A DNA stretch of 21,090 nucleotides from CAZUTK01 sp964623265 (GTDB lineage: Bacteria > Electryoneota > B3-LCP). The stretch lies in assembly GCA_964623265.1 (NCBI GenBank), contig CAZUTK010000052.1:1-21090 (forward strand), written 5' to 3'. How positions within the stretch are numbered: the first letter of the stretch is position 1; the number at the start of each line of letters is the position of its first letter. This document shows, in pieces, positions 13,938 through 21,090 of this stretch. The notes below the pieces were generated by a model. It worked only from the letters and a program-made list of their open reading frames with translations. It was not told where the DNA came from and did no database searches. A program made the translations under genes and the position numbers.

Positions 13938-16900
13938 TCATGCTCTCTGAACCGCTTCCGCAACATCTTTCAAGCGCTCTGCATCGAGAGGCACGATCAC
14001 GATTTTCGCTGCATCCAGAAAGAACAGCGCCGCTTTTTCCGGCAGGGCGCCGGTGATCGCCTGCCAGGCGAGAGCGTATGCCCGCAGCTGCATTTCATAT
14101 TCTCTGATTCTCACTATCGGTAAGGAATCCGGATGACGATCGGTTTTGTAATCCACCAACGTCCAGCCTCTGGAAGTCTGATACGTCAGATCCAGCATGC
14201 CGCGCAACAACTTTCCGGAAAGCTCGAAAAGGATAGGGAATTCCCGCAGAATGCGGCTCGCCCGCCGAGCTTCCAGCGCCAGCGGTGAGTTCAGAAAACC
14301 ACCGACCATCCGCATGACTTCGCTCACTTCCGAAGGATCAGGCGGCCGGTGCAAAAGATATAGAGCCTGTCGTCTGACAAGATCTTCCCATACGGAAGCG
14401 GGTTCATGGAAATCCACGATCTGGAGAACTCGATGCGCCCAAATGCCCTTTTCCACGCCCGAAACCGGAGATTCAGCGATTGGAATCGGCGCATCTTGCG
14501 CACGAAACGGTGCTCTATAACCGGCGGTTTCCAGGCGTAACGCCTGAAGGACGGCGATCGGTTCAGTGGAAGGAGACGCAGCAGCGGGAAAATTGGACGG
14601 TGCGGTTCGCCTTTCTGTCCGGACAATTTCCTCTCCCGCACAGGCAGCGGTCTGTGTAACCTGCGCGTCGCTGAACCGCTTCAACTGGATCTTATGGGGA
14701 ACTCCATCACTGTCAAAAATGGGGATCTCACCTTCCGGCACCTGAGCCGGATCGAAAATCGCTTCCCTATCCAGTCCGGTTCGTTCCAAAAGCAGCTTGA
14801 ACCAGCCGGTGAGGCGGTTTACTTTATCCTCCTCGCCACGGCTTACGGAAGCGCTCAGGATCAGTTTTTCCCGAGCCCGGGTCATCGCCACGTATAAGAC
14901 CCGCTCTTCCTCAGCCTTTGATTTTGCTTCTTCCACTTTGCGGATCTCTTGATAAGGAATCGGCTGATGGGATTTCCCCCCGTCGGAAAGCGTCCTCAGA
15001 CCAAAATATGCACCGGCATCGCCTTCCGGACTAAAAGCAAACGCTCCGGATGTGCCGCTGTGCGAATAATTCAAATCGTATAAGGCGACGATGGGGGCTT
15101 CCATCCCTTTGGCGCTGTGAACCGTCATAGCGTTGACGGCGTACCCCCCGGTGGACGGATCCGGGGAGATGCTTTCGTGAATCTCGCGGATGCGCACCTC
15201 CTCAAAAAGCGATCTCAGGCGTGAAAGAGATTCTCCCGCGAATTGATCGCATAAACGCAAAAATTTCAACACATTTCTCTTCTGAATATGCCCCTTCGGG
15301 ATGCGTTCCCAGTACTCCTCCAAACCGGTTTGTTCCACCCAGGATTCAATCACCCGCCGCGCCGGCAGCAGATCTTTCTCGATCCAAAGGCGTTGGAAAA
15401 TTTTCAGAAAAAACGCCGCCCGCCGGGGTAACGAAGTCGCTTCCGCGTTTTCGTCGGCGACCGCTTGCAGCCCACCGTATAGAGATCGCAGCAGCGCACC
15501 CGGTCCTTCATCCCCAGACTCTACGGATTCGACGCGCAGCTCCACGAGATCGTCGTCATTGAATCCCACAGCGGGGGAGCGCAACAGACAGGCGAGGCTG
15601 AAATCGTCAGCGGGATTTTCCAGCGCGCGCAGGAGCGCCATCAGGTCGCTGATCTCCAGCGAATCCCAGAAGCCGCGTCCAGCTTGGACGATCAGCGGGA
15701 TTCCCGCAGCTTCAAACGCCCGCTCCAAGGGTTCGAAGCTCGTGCCGGCACGCACCAGAATCATCACGTCGTTCCAGGTTGGGTTGCGCGGGATAAATNN
15801 NNNNNNNNNNNNNNNNGCTCCGCCGGCTTCGGTGTTTTTCACATCATGCACCTTGAAATTTCCGCCGGTGACGATTTCGCTCAGCCTTGACGCCAGCAAC
15901 TCCGCTTCGCGCTCTCGAGCCTGCTGACGATCATCCCCTGATGCGATGAGCAGCTCAACCAGATCGCTTTCAGGGGACGGTACCTGCGGATAATCGAGCT
16001 TCGCAACTAATTTCAGCGGCTGGAGGTTCTCCGCCTGATTCGAATTGGAAAAGACGCAATTCACTACCTCAAGCACGGATCTGCGGCTTCGGAAGTTTTC
16101 GTGGAGCTCCAGCGCGCCGGACTTCGCATCGCGATACAATTGCTCGAACAACTCAACTTTAGAATGGCGGAATCTGTATATGGATTGCTGTGGGTCCCCG
16201 ACGTAAAAGGCGTCGGCGCGTTCCGCCAGCAATCTGATCAGCTCGATCTGCACGAGGTTCAAATCCTGCGCTTCGTCAATCAGAATCTTTTCGACGGGTC
16301 GCAACTCGGGATGTTCGCGCAACAGCTGCAAGGCGATTTCTTCCAGATCGAGGAAGTCCATCACGCCGAGCTCATCCTTGCGCCTCCGGTAGTCCGCGTT
16401 GAATTGGACATACAGCTCATTCAGCGCCGATTGAACCCGATTGTATTGGGGGAGATGATAATTATCAAGCAGTTTTGGGACGAGACATTTTCTTATATGA
16501 GAAAGGATTTCGTTTACCCTTGAACTCACTTGCAGAGATATCTTGGCGATTTCCTCAAGCACCGGTTGGATTTCTGAATCCCTCAGGTTTCTTTGATGGA
16601 CGATTTTCTCCAGATTCAAGCGGAATTGTTCGACCTTCTCAAGCGTCATTCTCGGGAGGTTCGCGTCAACCTTTCTCAATTGGGAAAGCGCATTTTGCGC
16701 TTCGCGGCGAAGTTCATCTTCGTCCGCGATCAAAGGTTTGAAGGGGGGGCGAGACCCCCAGCCGGCGCAACGGACGGTCTCCACCAAATCCAAGAAATGA
16801 GGAGTGAAACCCCGCGATGCCGGAGATCTGCCGCGTCGCACGTTGCGGTCCCCTGACCAGTCCAAGCCTTGTACCAGAATTTCATAATCGTAAGGACGGT

Positions 16901-17330
16901 CTTTGCGCCATGCGGTTAGAAGCCGAGTGATCACCTCTTCCTGAATCAACCTGGATTCATACTCATCGGCCACCTGAAAAGCGGGATCCAGACCCAAGCG
17001 AAGCGTGTGCGGAGTGATCAATCTCGAACAAAATCCGTGCAGGGTGCAGATGGGAGCCGCATTCAATTGCGCCACCAGATCCGGCTTGTCGTTCTCGAGA
17101 AACTCGGCGGCGACTCTCTCTTTCATTTCGGCGGCGGCTTTCTCTGTAAAAGTCGCCGCCAGAATTCGCGTCGGATCAACGCCTTCGTCCAATACCAGTC
17201 GAATGTATCGTGCCACCAGAACACGGGTCTTGCCGCTTCCGGCGCCCGCCCGCAGTACGATCAACGATTCATCCGCCAGAACCGCTTTTTCCTGTTCTTT
17301 CGTCAATAGCTGCTTCTTTTGCGTTTCCAC
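13938..17330 (-). CDS. addA: AddA-type UvrD-like helicase/nuclease
   Basis: A 1130-residue superfamily 1A helicase with a C-terminal nuclease. Motifs: Walker A GAGSGKT (29-35), AATFTEKAAAEMKER (Ia), TLHGFC (Ib), DEAQD at 352-356 (II), GDPQQSIYRFR (III), FRSRRSV (IV), TVHSAKGMEAP (V) and VLYVAMTRAREKL (VI). The RecB-like nuclease core lies near the end, with GMLDLTY and D1060-Y-K1062 followed by QLRAYA. With AddB it forms the complex that resects double-strand ends for RecA loading. The start is GTG 17330, with GAGGTG 4 bp before it, inside the end of addB (28-bp overlap), which implies translational coupling. An 18-N gap at 15799-15816 hides about six codons near residue 507; the frame is kept across it. 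The family could also be called RexA or PcrA-like, but the nuclease and the addB neighbour favour AddA. Confidence 0.92.
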   Translation of the reverse strand: METQKKQLLTKEQEKAVLADESLIVLRAGAGSGKTRVLVARYIRLVLDEGVDPTRILAATFTEKAAAEMKERVAAEFLENDKPDLVAQLNAAPICTLHGFCSRLITPHTLRLGLDPAFQVADEYESRLIQEEVITRLLTAWRKDRPYDYEILVQGLDWSGDRNVRRGRSPASRGFTPHFLDLVETVRCAGWGSRPPFKPLIADEDELRREAQNALSQLRKVDANLPRMTLEKVEQFRLNLEKIVHQRNLRDSEIQPVLEEIAKISLQVSSRVNEILSHIRKCLVPKLLDNYHLPQYNRVQSALNELYVQFNADYRRRKDELGVMDFLDLEEIALQLLREHPELRPVEKILIDEAQDLNLVQIELIRLLAERADAFYVGDPQQSIYRFRHSKVELFEQLYRDAKSGALELHENFRSRRSVLEVVNCVFSNSNQAENLQPLKLVAKLDYPQVPSPESDLVELLIASGDDRQQAREREAELLASRLSEIVTGGNFKVHDVKNTEAGGXXXXXXXFIPRNPTWNDVMILVRAGTSFEPLERAFEAAGIPLIVQAGRGFWDSLEISDLMALLRALENPADDFSLACLLRSPAVGFNDDDLVELRVESVESGDEGPGALLRSLYGGLQAVADENAEATSLPRRAAFFLKIFQRLWIEKDLLPARRVIESWVEQTGLEEYWERIPKGHIQKRNVLKFLRLCDQFAGESLSRLRSLFEEVRIREIHESISPDPSTGGYAVNAMTVHSAKGMEAPIVALYDLNYSHSGTSGAFAFSPEGDAGAYFGLRTLSDGGKSHQPIPYQEIRKVEEAKSKAEEERVLYVAMTRAREKLILSASVSRGEEDKVNRLTGWFKLLLERTGLDREAIFDPAQVPEGEIPIFDSDGVPHKIQLKRFSDAQVTQTAACAGEEIVRTERRTAPSNFPAAASPSTEPIAVLQALRLETAGYRAPFRAQDAPIPIAESPVSGVEKGIWAHRVLQIVDFHEPASVWEDLVRRQALYLLHRPPDPSEVSEVMRMVGGFLNSPLALEARRASRILREFPILFELSGKLLRGMLDLTYQTSRGWTLVDYKTDRHPDSLPIVRIREYEMQLRAYALAWQAITGALPEKAALFFLDAAKIVIVPLDAERLKDVAEAVQRA
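15799..15816. other. 18-base assembly gap (N) within addA
   Basis: Bases 15799-15816 are N. The flanking codons stay in the same frame, so the gap is either its true length or differs by a multiple of three. It lies in the poorly conserved stretch before helicase motif IV/V segments (between FKVHDVKN and FIPRNPTWNDV). Confidence 0.99.
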
Positions 17331-20146
17331 CTATCACCTCGAAAACGGCAGAGATCCGCATAATCGCACTTCCCCGGGCCGCACCGGTCGGAATTGCGCG
17401 GCTCAGGGGCGATGTCGCCGGAACCAATCGCAATGGATTTCTCTTCCAGGGTCTTTTTGACGGCGGACAGGATCTCTTGGCATTCGCTCTCGTCTATTTC
17501 TGTCAATTCTTGAGATTTCGCTTCGCCTTCGCGCAGCGGCGGCGCATCTTTCAACTTGAAGCCGCGGATTTTCCCGGAGCGCAGATAGATTTGCAGCATC
17601 GCGATCGGCTTCAGGTCAAACAGTTTTTCCACCGCCATCCAGTAGAGCGGCAACTGGGTTTGAATGCCGCCGCCGACCTCCCGAAAGAAAACCGACTTGC
17701 TCTCGCTCTCTGATCTTTTGTATTTGTAATCAATGATAATCACATCCTTTTCTTGGGATGCATCCAGACGGTCTATGCGCCCGGTTATGCCCACTGAACC
17801 GGTGGCAACGTTCAACTGCACGGCGGGAAAATCCGCCCTCGGATCAAATCGCAATTCCAGATACGCAGGGGTGAATCCCACTGCCAGGGTTTCCCACCCC
17901 CTCGCCGAGAAATCGCGCATACAGCGAACCAGTTCTACACCGGCGCGGTCCAACTCAAGATGAGCATCGAACCGTGCGGCGAACTTATTGAACTCTCCCC
18001 GAGTCCAGTCCTCGATAGAAAACTTCTGCCCATCGCGAATGGCTTTCAAATAGTTCTCCAACGCCTTATGAGCGATGCTTCCCAGTTTAGCCGGCGTGGC
18101 CGCCTCCCGCAGTTCATCCTCCTGAGGATGGATGTTCAAAATATCCGATGCAAAATGCAGGAACAGGCACTGCACGGCGCGATCCAATTGACTGGTACTC
18201 CAGCGTTTCACGCTTTCGCGTAAAAAACACGCCGGCAAAGCGCGCACGATCCGCGGCGGTCCCGGAGGAGTGGAAACAGCCGTCTTTCCAGCGCTATCGC
18301 TTTTAAGAAAGTGATGCGGCTTCCAGGATTCCGCCCGATGGAGAAGCTCCGGAGAATCCGCAGGAACGGATTTCAACGCCATTAAAAACGGAGAAACCGC
18401 CCATGGACTGCCGTCATCTGCATATCGAGGACAGGAAAAAATGAGCGTCTCGCGCGCGTTCAGCGCGTGCTGCTGGAAGAGGCGCAAATGCCGCGAATAG
18501 AGATCCTTGACAGTCGCGTTCAAGAACGGATTGATGCGTTCCGGTGAAGGGACACGCGAATTCAGGGACGGATAGATCACGACCCGCGCAGGAAGATGAA
18601 CTTCCCGCGCAGCGGAAATGATTTCGACGCAATCGGTTCGAGGATCAGGTGAATTTCCGGCGCAAACCTGTATGCCTTTTCGCAGACAACGGATCCATTC
18701 GGCTCGGGTCAATGGGGCGGTTCGATAACGGCTGATTTCCGCGGCGATTTCGCGCAATGTCTGCAAGTCGTCTGAAGCAGACGAATGCAAATCGGGCGTT
18801 GCGGCGTCCGTAGATTCGGCTGAGGAGCTCCAGAACTTCTCGATGGATTCCGTCAGCCTCTCAATCAAGCGTAAGAAAACCGCTCCGGTCTGCGTGCCTG
18901 CGCTCTGCTCATCCCATCTGCGCCATTCCTCCAGGCGGCGCTCGATCGTCGCCGCGGAAAAACTCTGCGCCAGATCCTGCCACTGCGTCCAGGGAGGATG
19001 GCTCGGCGCAATCCGCGTTTTTAGAACCTCTTCGATCAAACGGGATTTTTCCGCAACGTCTTCGCTCAGCCAGCGGGTCTTCAGGAATTCCAACATCCCC
19101 TCGCGGTCCCAACCGGATTCAAAGAAATCCAGCATCTTCAAAGCTAGAATCACCGGAGGGGACTGTCCCAAAGGCGTACTGGAATGAATCCGGATTGGCA
19201 CACGATAGCGTTGCGCAGCGCTGCGCAACCTCGGCAATGTCTCCGCGAGGAATGGATGAACGATCCGGAAATCCGAATATCGGTATCCCCTATCCACCGC
19301 CCAATCGGCGATGGTTGCGAACACAAAGCTGATTTCCGATTCCGGTGTCGCCGGGCGTAAAAAGTGGATTTTACGCGATTGCAGCGCGGTTTCGAAGTCA
19401 GTCGCCGGAGCCGCATCCGCAGTATTTAACCTGACTGCGGCGAGTTCGTCCGGTTCGACACCGAACCCCGGGATGAGATAGGCGCGCTCGGCGTATTGAA
19501 GCAGCTCGGTGATGAAATCGCGATCGAGAGCGCTCACGTTCAACAGCGGTCCGATGAACCAGGGATCTGAATAAGCTAATTTCCCCTTTTTTTCCCGTAA
19601 CCGCAGCGTAGCCAGTCTCAACACCGCTCCCGGTGTGAAAAGACCCCGTTCGGCGAGCTTTTGGTGCAGGCGACGTTGCAGACTGGAAAAATCGGCGGAA
19701 GGTTCGGGACCATCCGGATTTTCAAGGGGATGATCCGGCAGGAAACCTCGCGACTCGACATGGATCAGAGTGCTCCAAAAGCTCTGCGCGAAATTGGGCT
19801 TAGTGCTCGATTCTCGCAGTGAATCCGGCGTATCTTCCTCTAAAAGCCGGTCTAAAAAGGTAATGCCGATCAAGGGAGATGCGACTGCGTTCTGCTGTGG
19901 AATTTCCAGGATCTCGGATGCTAAGGCTGCGATAGTCCGCAGGTTTATGGTAGTCAGCCCCTTCCGCTGCAATGTCCGAAATAAGCCGATTTCCGCGGCG
20001 TTTCGATGCAGCCCGTCCGCAACGATCCATAAGGGGGGGTCCAGAATGCGATCGCGGCATTCGTCCGCCACTCTGGCGAGGACGGCATCCCATAGACTCT
20101 TTGCGGGGGCGAAACGAAGGATTTCGATCGGGGCGTAGGCGGACAT
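17303..20146 (-). CDS. addB: AddB-like PD-(D/E)XK nuclease with Fe-S cysteines
   Basis: A 947-residue protein with a degenerate helicase-like body and a C-terminal nuclease. The nuclease has GSIAHKALENYL, then GITGRIDRLD and IID806-Y-K808, then QTQLPLYWMAVEKL, matching PD-(D/E)XK motifs. Cysteines C660 (VQCLFLHF) and C922-x4-C927-x5-C933 (near the C-terminus) match the layout of the AddB iron-sulfur cluster that staples the nuclease domain; the first spacing is four residues instead of the common two. Unlike B. subtilis AddB, no Walker A motif is visible at the N-terminus, so ATPase activity is unlikely and motor activity would come from AddA. The ATG at 20146 follows an AT-rich leader of about 28 nt without a Shine-Dalgarno site. 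AddB is poorly conserved, so the name rests on the C-terminal signature and the addA overlap. Confidence 0.85.
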   Translation of the reverse strand: MSAYAPIEILRFAPAKSLWDAVLARVADECRDRILDPPLWIVADGLHRNAAEIGLFRTLQRKGLTTINLRTIAALASEILEIPQQNAVASPLIGITFLDRLLEEDTPDSLRESSTKPNFAQSFWSTLIHVESRGFLPDHPLENPDGPEPSADFSSLQRRLHQKLAERGLFTPGAVLRLATLRLREKKGKLAYSDPWFIGPLLNVSALDRDFITELLQYAERAYLIPGFGVEPDELAAVRLNTADAAPATDFETALQSRKIHFLRPATPESEISFVFATIADWAVDRGYRYSDFRIVHPFLAETLPRLRSAAQRYRVPIRIHSSTPLGQSPPVILALKMLDFFESGWDREGMLEFLKTRWLSEDVAEKSRLIEEVLKTRIAPSHPPWTQWQDLAQSFSAATIERRLEEWRRWDEQSAGTQTGAVFLRLIERLTESIEKFWSSSAESTDAATPDLHSSASDDLQTLREIAAEISRYRTAPLTRAEWIRCLRKGIQVCAGNSPDPRTDCVEIISAAREVHLPARVVIYPSLNSRVPSPERINPFLNATVKDLYSRHLRLFQQHALNARETLIFSCPRYADDGSPWAVSPFLMALKSVPADSPELLHRAESWKPHHFLKSDSAGKTAVSTPPGPPRIVRALPACFLRESVKRWSTSQLDRAVQCLFLHFASDILNIHPQEDELREAATPAKLGSIAHKALENYLKAIRDGQKFSIEDWTRGEFNKFAARFDAHLELDRAGVELVRCMRDFSARGWETLAVGFTPAYLELRFDPRADFPAVQLNVATGSVGITGRIDRLDASQEKDVIIIDYKYKRSESESKSVFFREVGGGIQTQLPLYWMAVEKLFDLKPIAMLQIYLRSGKIRGFKLKDAPPLREGEAKSQELTEIDESECQEILSAVKKTLEEKSIAIGSGDIAPEPRNSDRCGPGKCDYADLCRFRGDRWKRKRSSY

Positions 20147-20180
20147 GATAAAAATGGATAATTGGAATTAGAATCTCTGC

Positions 20181-20209
20181 AATATAATCACCCATTTATG
20201 GAATTGCAA
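20181..20209 (-). promoter_or_regulatory. Candidate promoter for addBA
   Basis: On the - strand TTGCAA (20209-20204), 17-bp spacer, TATATT (20186-20181). It would give a short leader (about 28 nt) to the addB ATG at 20146. It lies in the 212-bp AT-rich region between the divergent addB and secD genes. Confidence 0.6.
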
Positions 20210-20254
20210 ACAAAAGTTGGGTTAATGAAGTTGAATAGATTCAGAAAAAAAGAA

Positions 20255-20283
20255 TTGACTTTGAAGTATTATACTGATATATT
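20255..20283 (+). promoter_or_regulatory. Candidate promoter for secD
   Basis: TTGACT (20255-20260), 17-bp spacer, TATATT (20278-20283) on the + strand. Transcription would start near 20290, giving a leader of about 70 nt to the secD ATG at 20359. It is divergent from the addB promoter, with 45 bp between the two -35 boxes. Confidence 0.6.
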
Positions 20284-20303
20284 AAGTATTTTGTTAGATT
20301 CCC

Positions 20304-20318
20304 GGCGCAAAATGCGCC
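20304..20318 (+). repeat. Hairpin in the secD leader
   Basis: GGCGC, loop AAAAT, GCGCC: a perfect 5-bp GC stem within an otherwise AT-rich leader, 40 bp before the secD ATG. No T-run follows, so termination is unlikely. It may protect or position the 5' end of the secD message. Confidence 0.4.
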
Positions 20319-20358
20319 TTCTAAGCAATAAAACACCGCTGGTTGAATTGGATCCATC

Positions 20359-21090
20359 ATGAAAAAGCGCAACGTCGTATTTCGCCTGGTGCTGACCGTT
20401 TTCTTCATCTTACTGGCGATCTACTACCTCTACCCGACCTATCACAGCGCGGCTCTGCGCAAAGATCAGCAGGCGGAAATTAGCTCCATCGCCCGAATGA
20501 TCGGCGCATCGGAAACGGATCTGACGCGTGCTATAGTGGAAGGCAGAAACGACTATGTCCTGGATCAAATTGCTCAGGCTTCGAACCTGACGCCGGAAGA
20601 ACGCCAGCAAGCCCGAACAAAAGCCAATTATATTATGGGCGCTCTCGCGGAAAAATTGGATAAGAATCAGGGCAAATCGTTAAAACTCGGTTTGGACCTG
20701 CAGGGCGGTATGCGCCTCGTCCTCGAGGTCAACCTGGTGGATCTGATGAAGCAGCTGGCGAACAATCCGGATGTGCGGTTTGATTCGTTGATGGCGGAAA
20801 TATCCCGCCGGTTGAAGAATCCGGACGCGGACTTCAATTCCACGGTTCTGGACGTATTCGAGCAGAACGATGTGCGGCTTTCGCGCTATTTTCTCGAAAC
20901 ACAGGCGTCGAACCGGCAGGTGCTGGACTACCTGAGCAAGGAAGCGGACGATGCCATCTCGAGATCGCTGGAGATTCTGCGCAACCGAGTGGACCAGTTC
21001 GGAGTCAGCGAACCCAACATCATCCGACAGGGTTCCCGCCGCATGGTCGTGGAACTCCCCGGAGTGCAGGATCCTATGCGGGCTCGCAAT
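20359..21090 (+). CDS. secD: SecD protein-export membrane subunit (N-terminal part, truncated by window end)
   Basis: The first 244 codons are present and the frame is open to the last base. After MKKRN a membrane helix follows (residues 7-25, VVFRLVLTVFFILLAIYYL), then a periplasmic domain. The D1 signature GLDLQGGMRLVLEVNL is present, with the P1 segment SRSLEILRNRVDQFGVSEP and IIRQGSRRMVVELPGVQDP, the diagnostic SecD motif. SecD with SecF uses the proton motive force to pull proteins through SecYEG. The GGA at 20350-20352 gives a weak ribosome-binding site before the ATG at 20359. The partner secF is probably just beyond the window. Rich in charged residues between 40 and 100, as in other SecD proteins. 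Confidence 0.95.
   Translation, partial: MKKRNVVFRLVLTVFFILLAIYYLYPTYHSAALRKDQQAEISSIARMIGASETDLTRAIVEGRNDYVLDQIAQASNLTPEERQQARTKANYIMGALAEKLDKNQGKSLKLGLDLQGGMRLVLEVNLVDLMKQLANNPDVRFDSLMAEISRRLKNPDADFNSTVLDVFEQNDVRLSRYFLETQASNRQVLDYLSKEADDAISRSLEILRNRVDQFGVSEPNIIRQGSRRMVVELPGVQDPMRARN

Overview
The window looks like a piece of a draft genome or metagenome bin from a diderm bacterium, probably in the FCB (Fibrobacteres-Chlorobi-Bacteroidetes) superphylum or a nearby candidate phylum. Three things point that way. The 285-residue primary-type sigma factor lacks region 1.1 and ends in SYLG, like the short RpoD of Bacteroidetes/Chlorobi. There is outer-membrane and Mla machinery. The cytochrome c biogenesis fragment is of the Ccs/Res type. 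An 18-N scaffold gap (15799-15816) and a frameshift in the carbamoyltransferase suggest assembly flaws. The taxonomic placement is inference only.

Left arm, + strand: the C-terminal tail of a CcsA/ResC-like cytochrome c assembly protein, then a 1035-residue outer-membrane protein joining a gluzincin-like peptidase region, a TolB/PD40 propeller and a BamA-like barrel, then mlaE and mlaF (lipid ABC transporter permease and ATPase). No MCE/MlaD gene follows. Converging on these from the - strand, in transcription order, are a DUF2628-like membrane protein, a PfkB-family sugar kinase, a short-chain dehydrogenase and a small lipoprotein.

Centre, - strand: a carbamoyltransferase broken by a frameshift, an SxtJ-like membrane protein and a 52-aa DUF5989/SxtK-like membrane peptide form a three-gene cassette behind a near-consensus sigma-70-type promoter. 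Downstream lie a DegP/HtrA protease, the RpoD-like sigma factor and a 53-aa arginine-rich small ORF.

Right arm: addB and addA (- strand, overlapping) encode an AddAB-type helicase-nuclease for double-strand break repair. Between the addA stop and the cassette promoter is a roughly 330-bp stretch without a convincing gene. It holds nested and interleaved complementary segments followed by an intrinsic terminator on the - strand, a good candidate for an undescribed structured RNA with a pseudoknot or an alternative fold. Divergent from addB, the window ends inside secD (+ strand).

Several intergenic regions carry promoters of one type: TTGnnn, a 17-bp spacer, then TATATT or a close variant. 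GAGGTG is a recurring Shine-Dalgarno sequence (addA, the 52-aa ORF, the 53-aa ORF).
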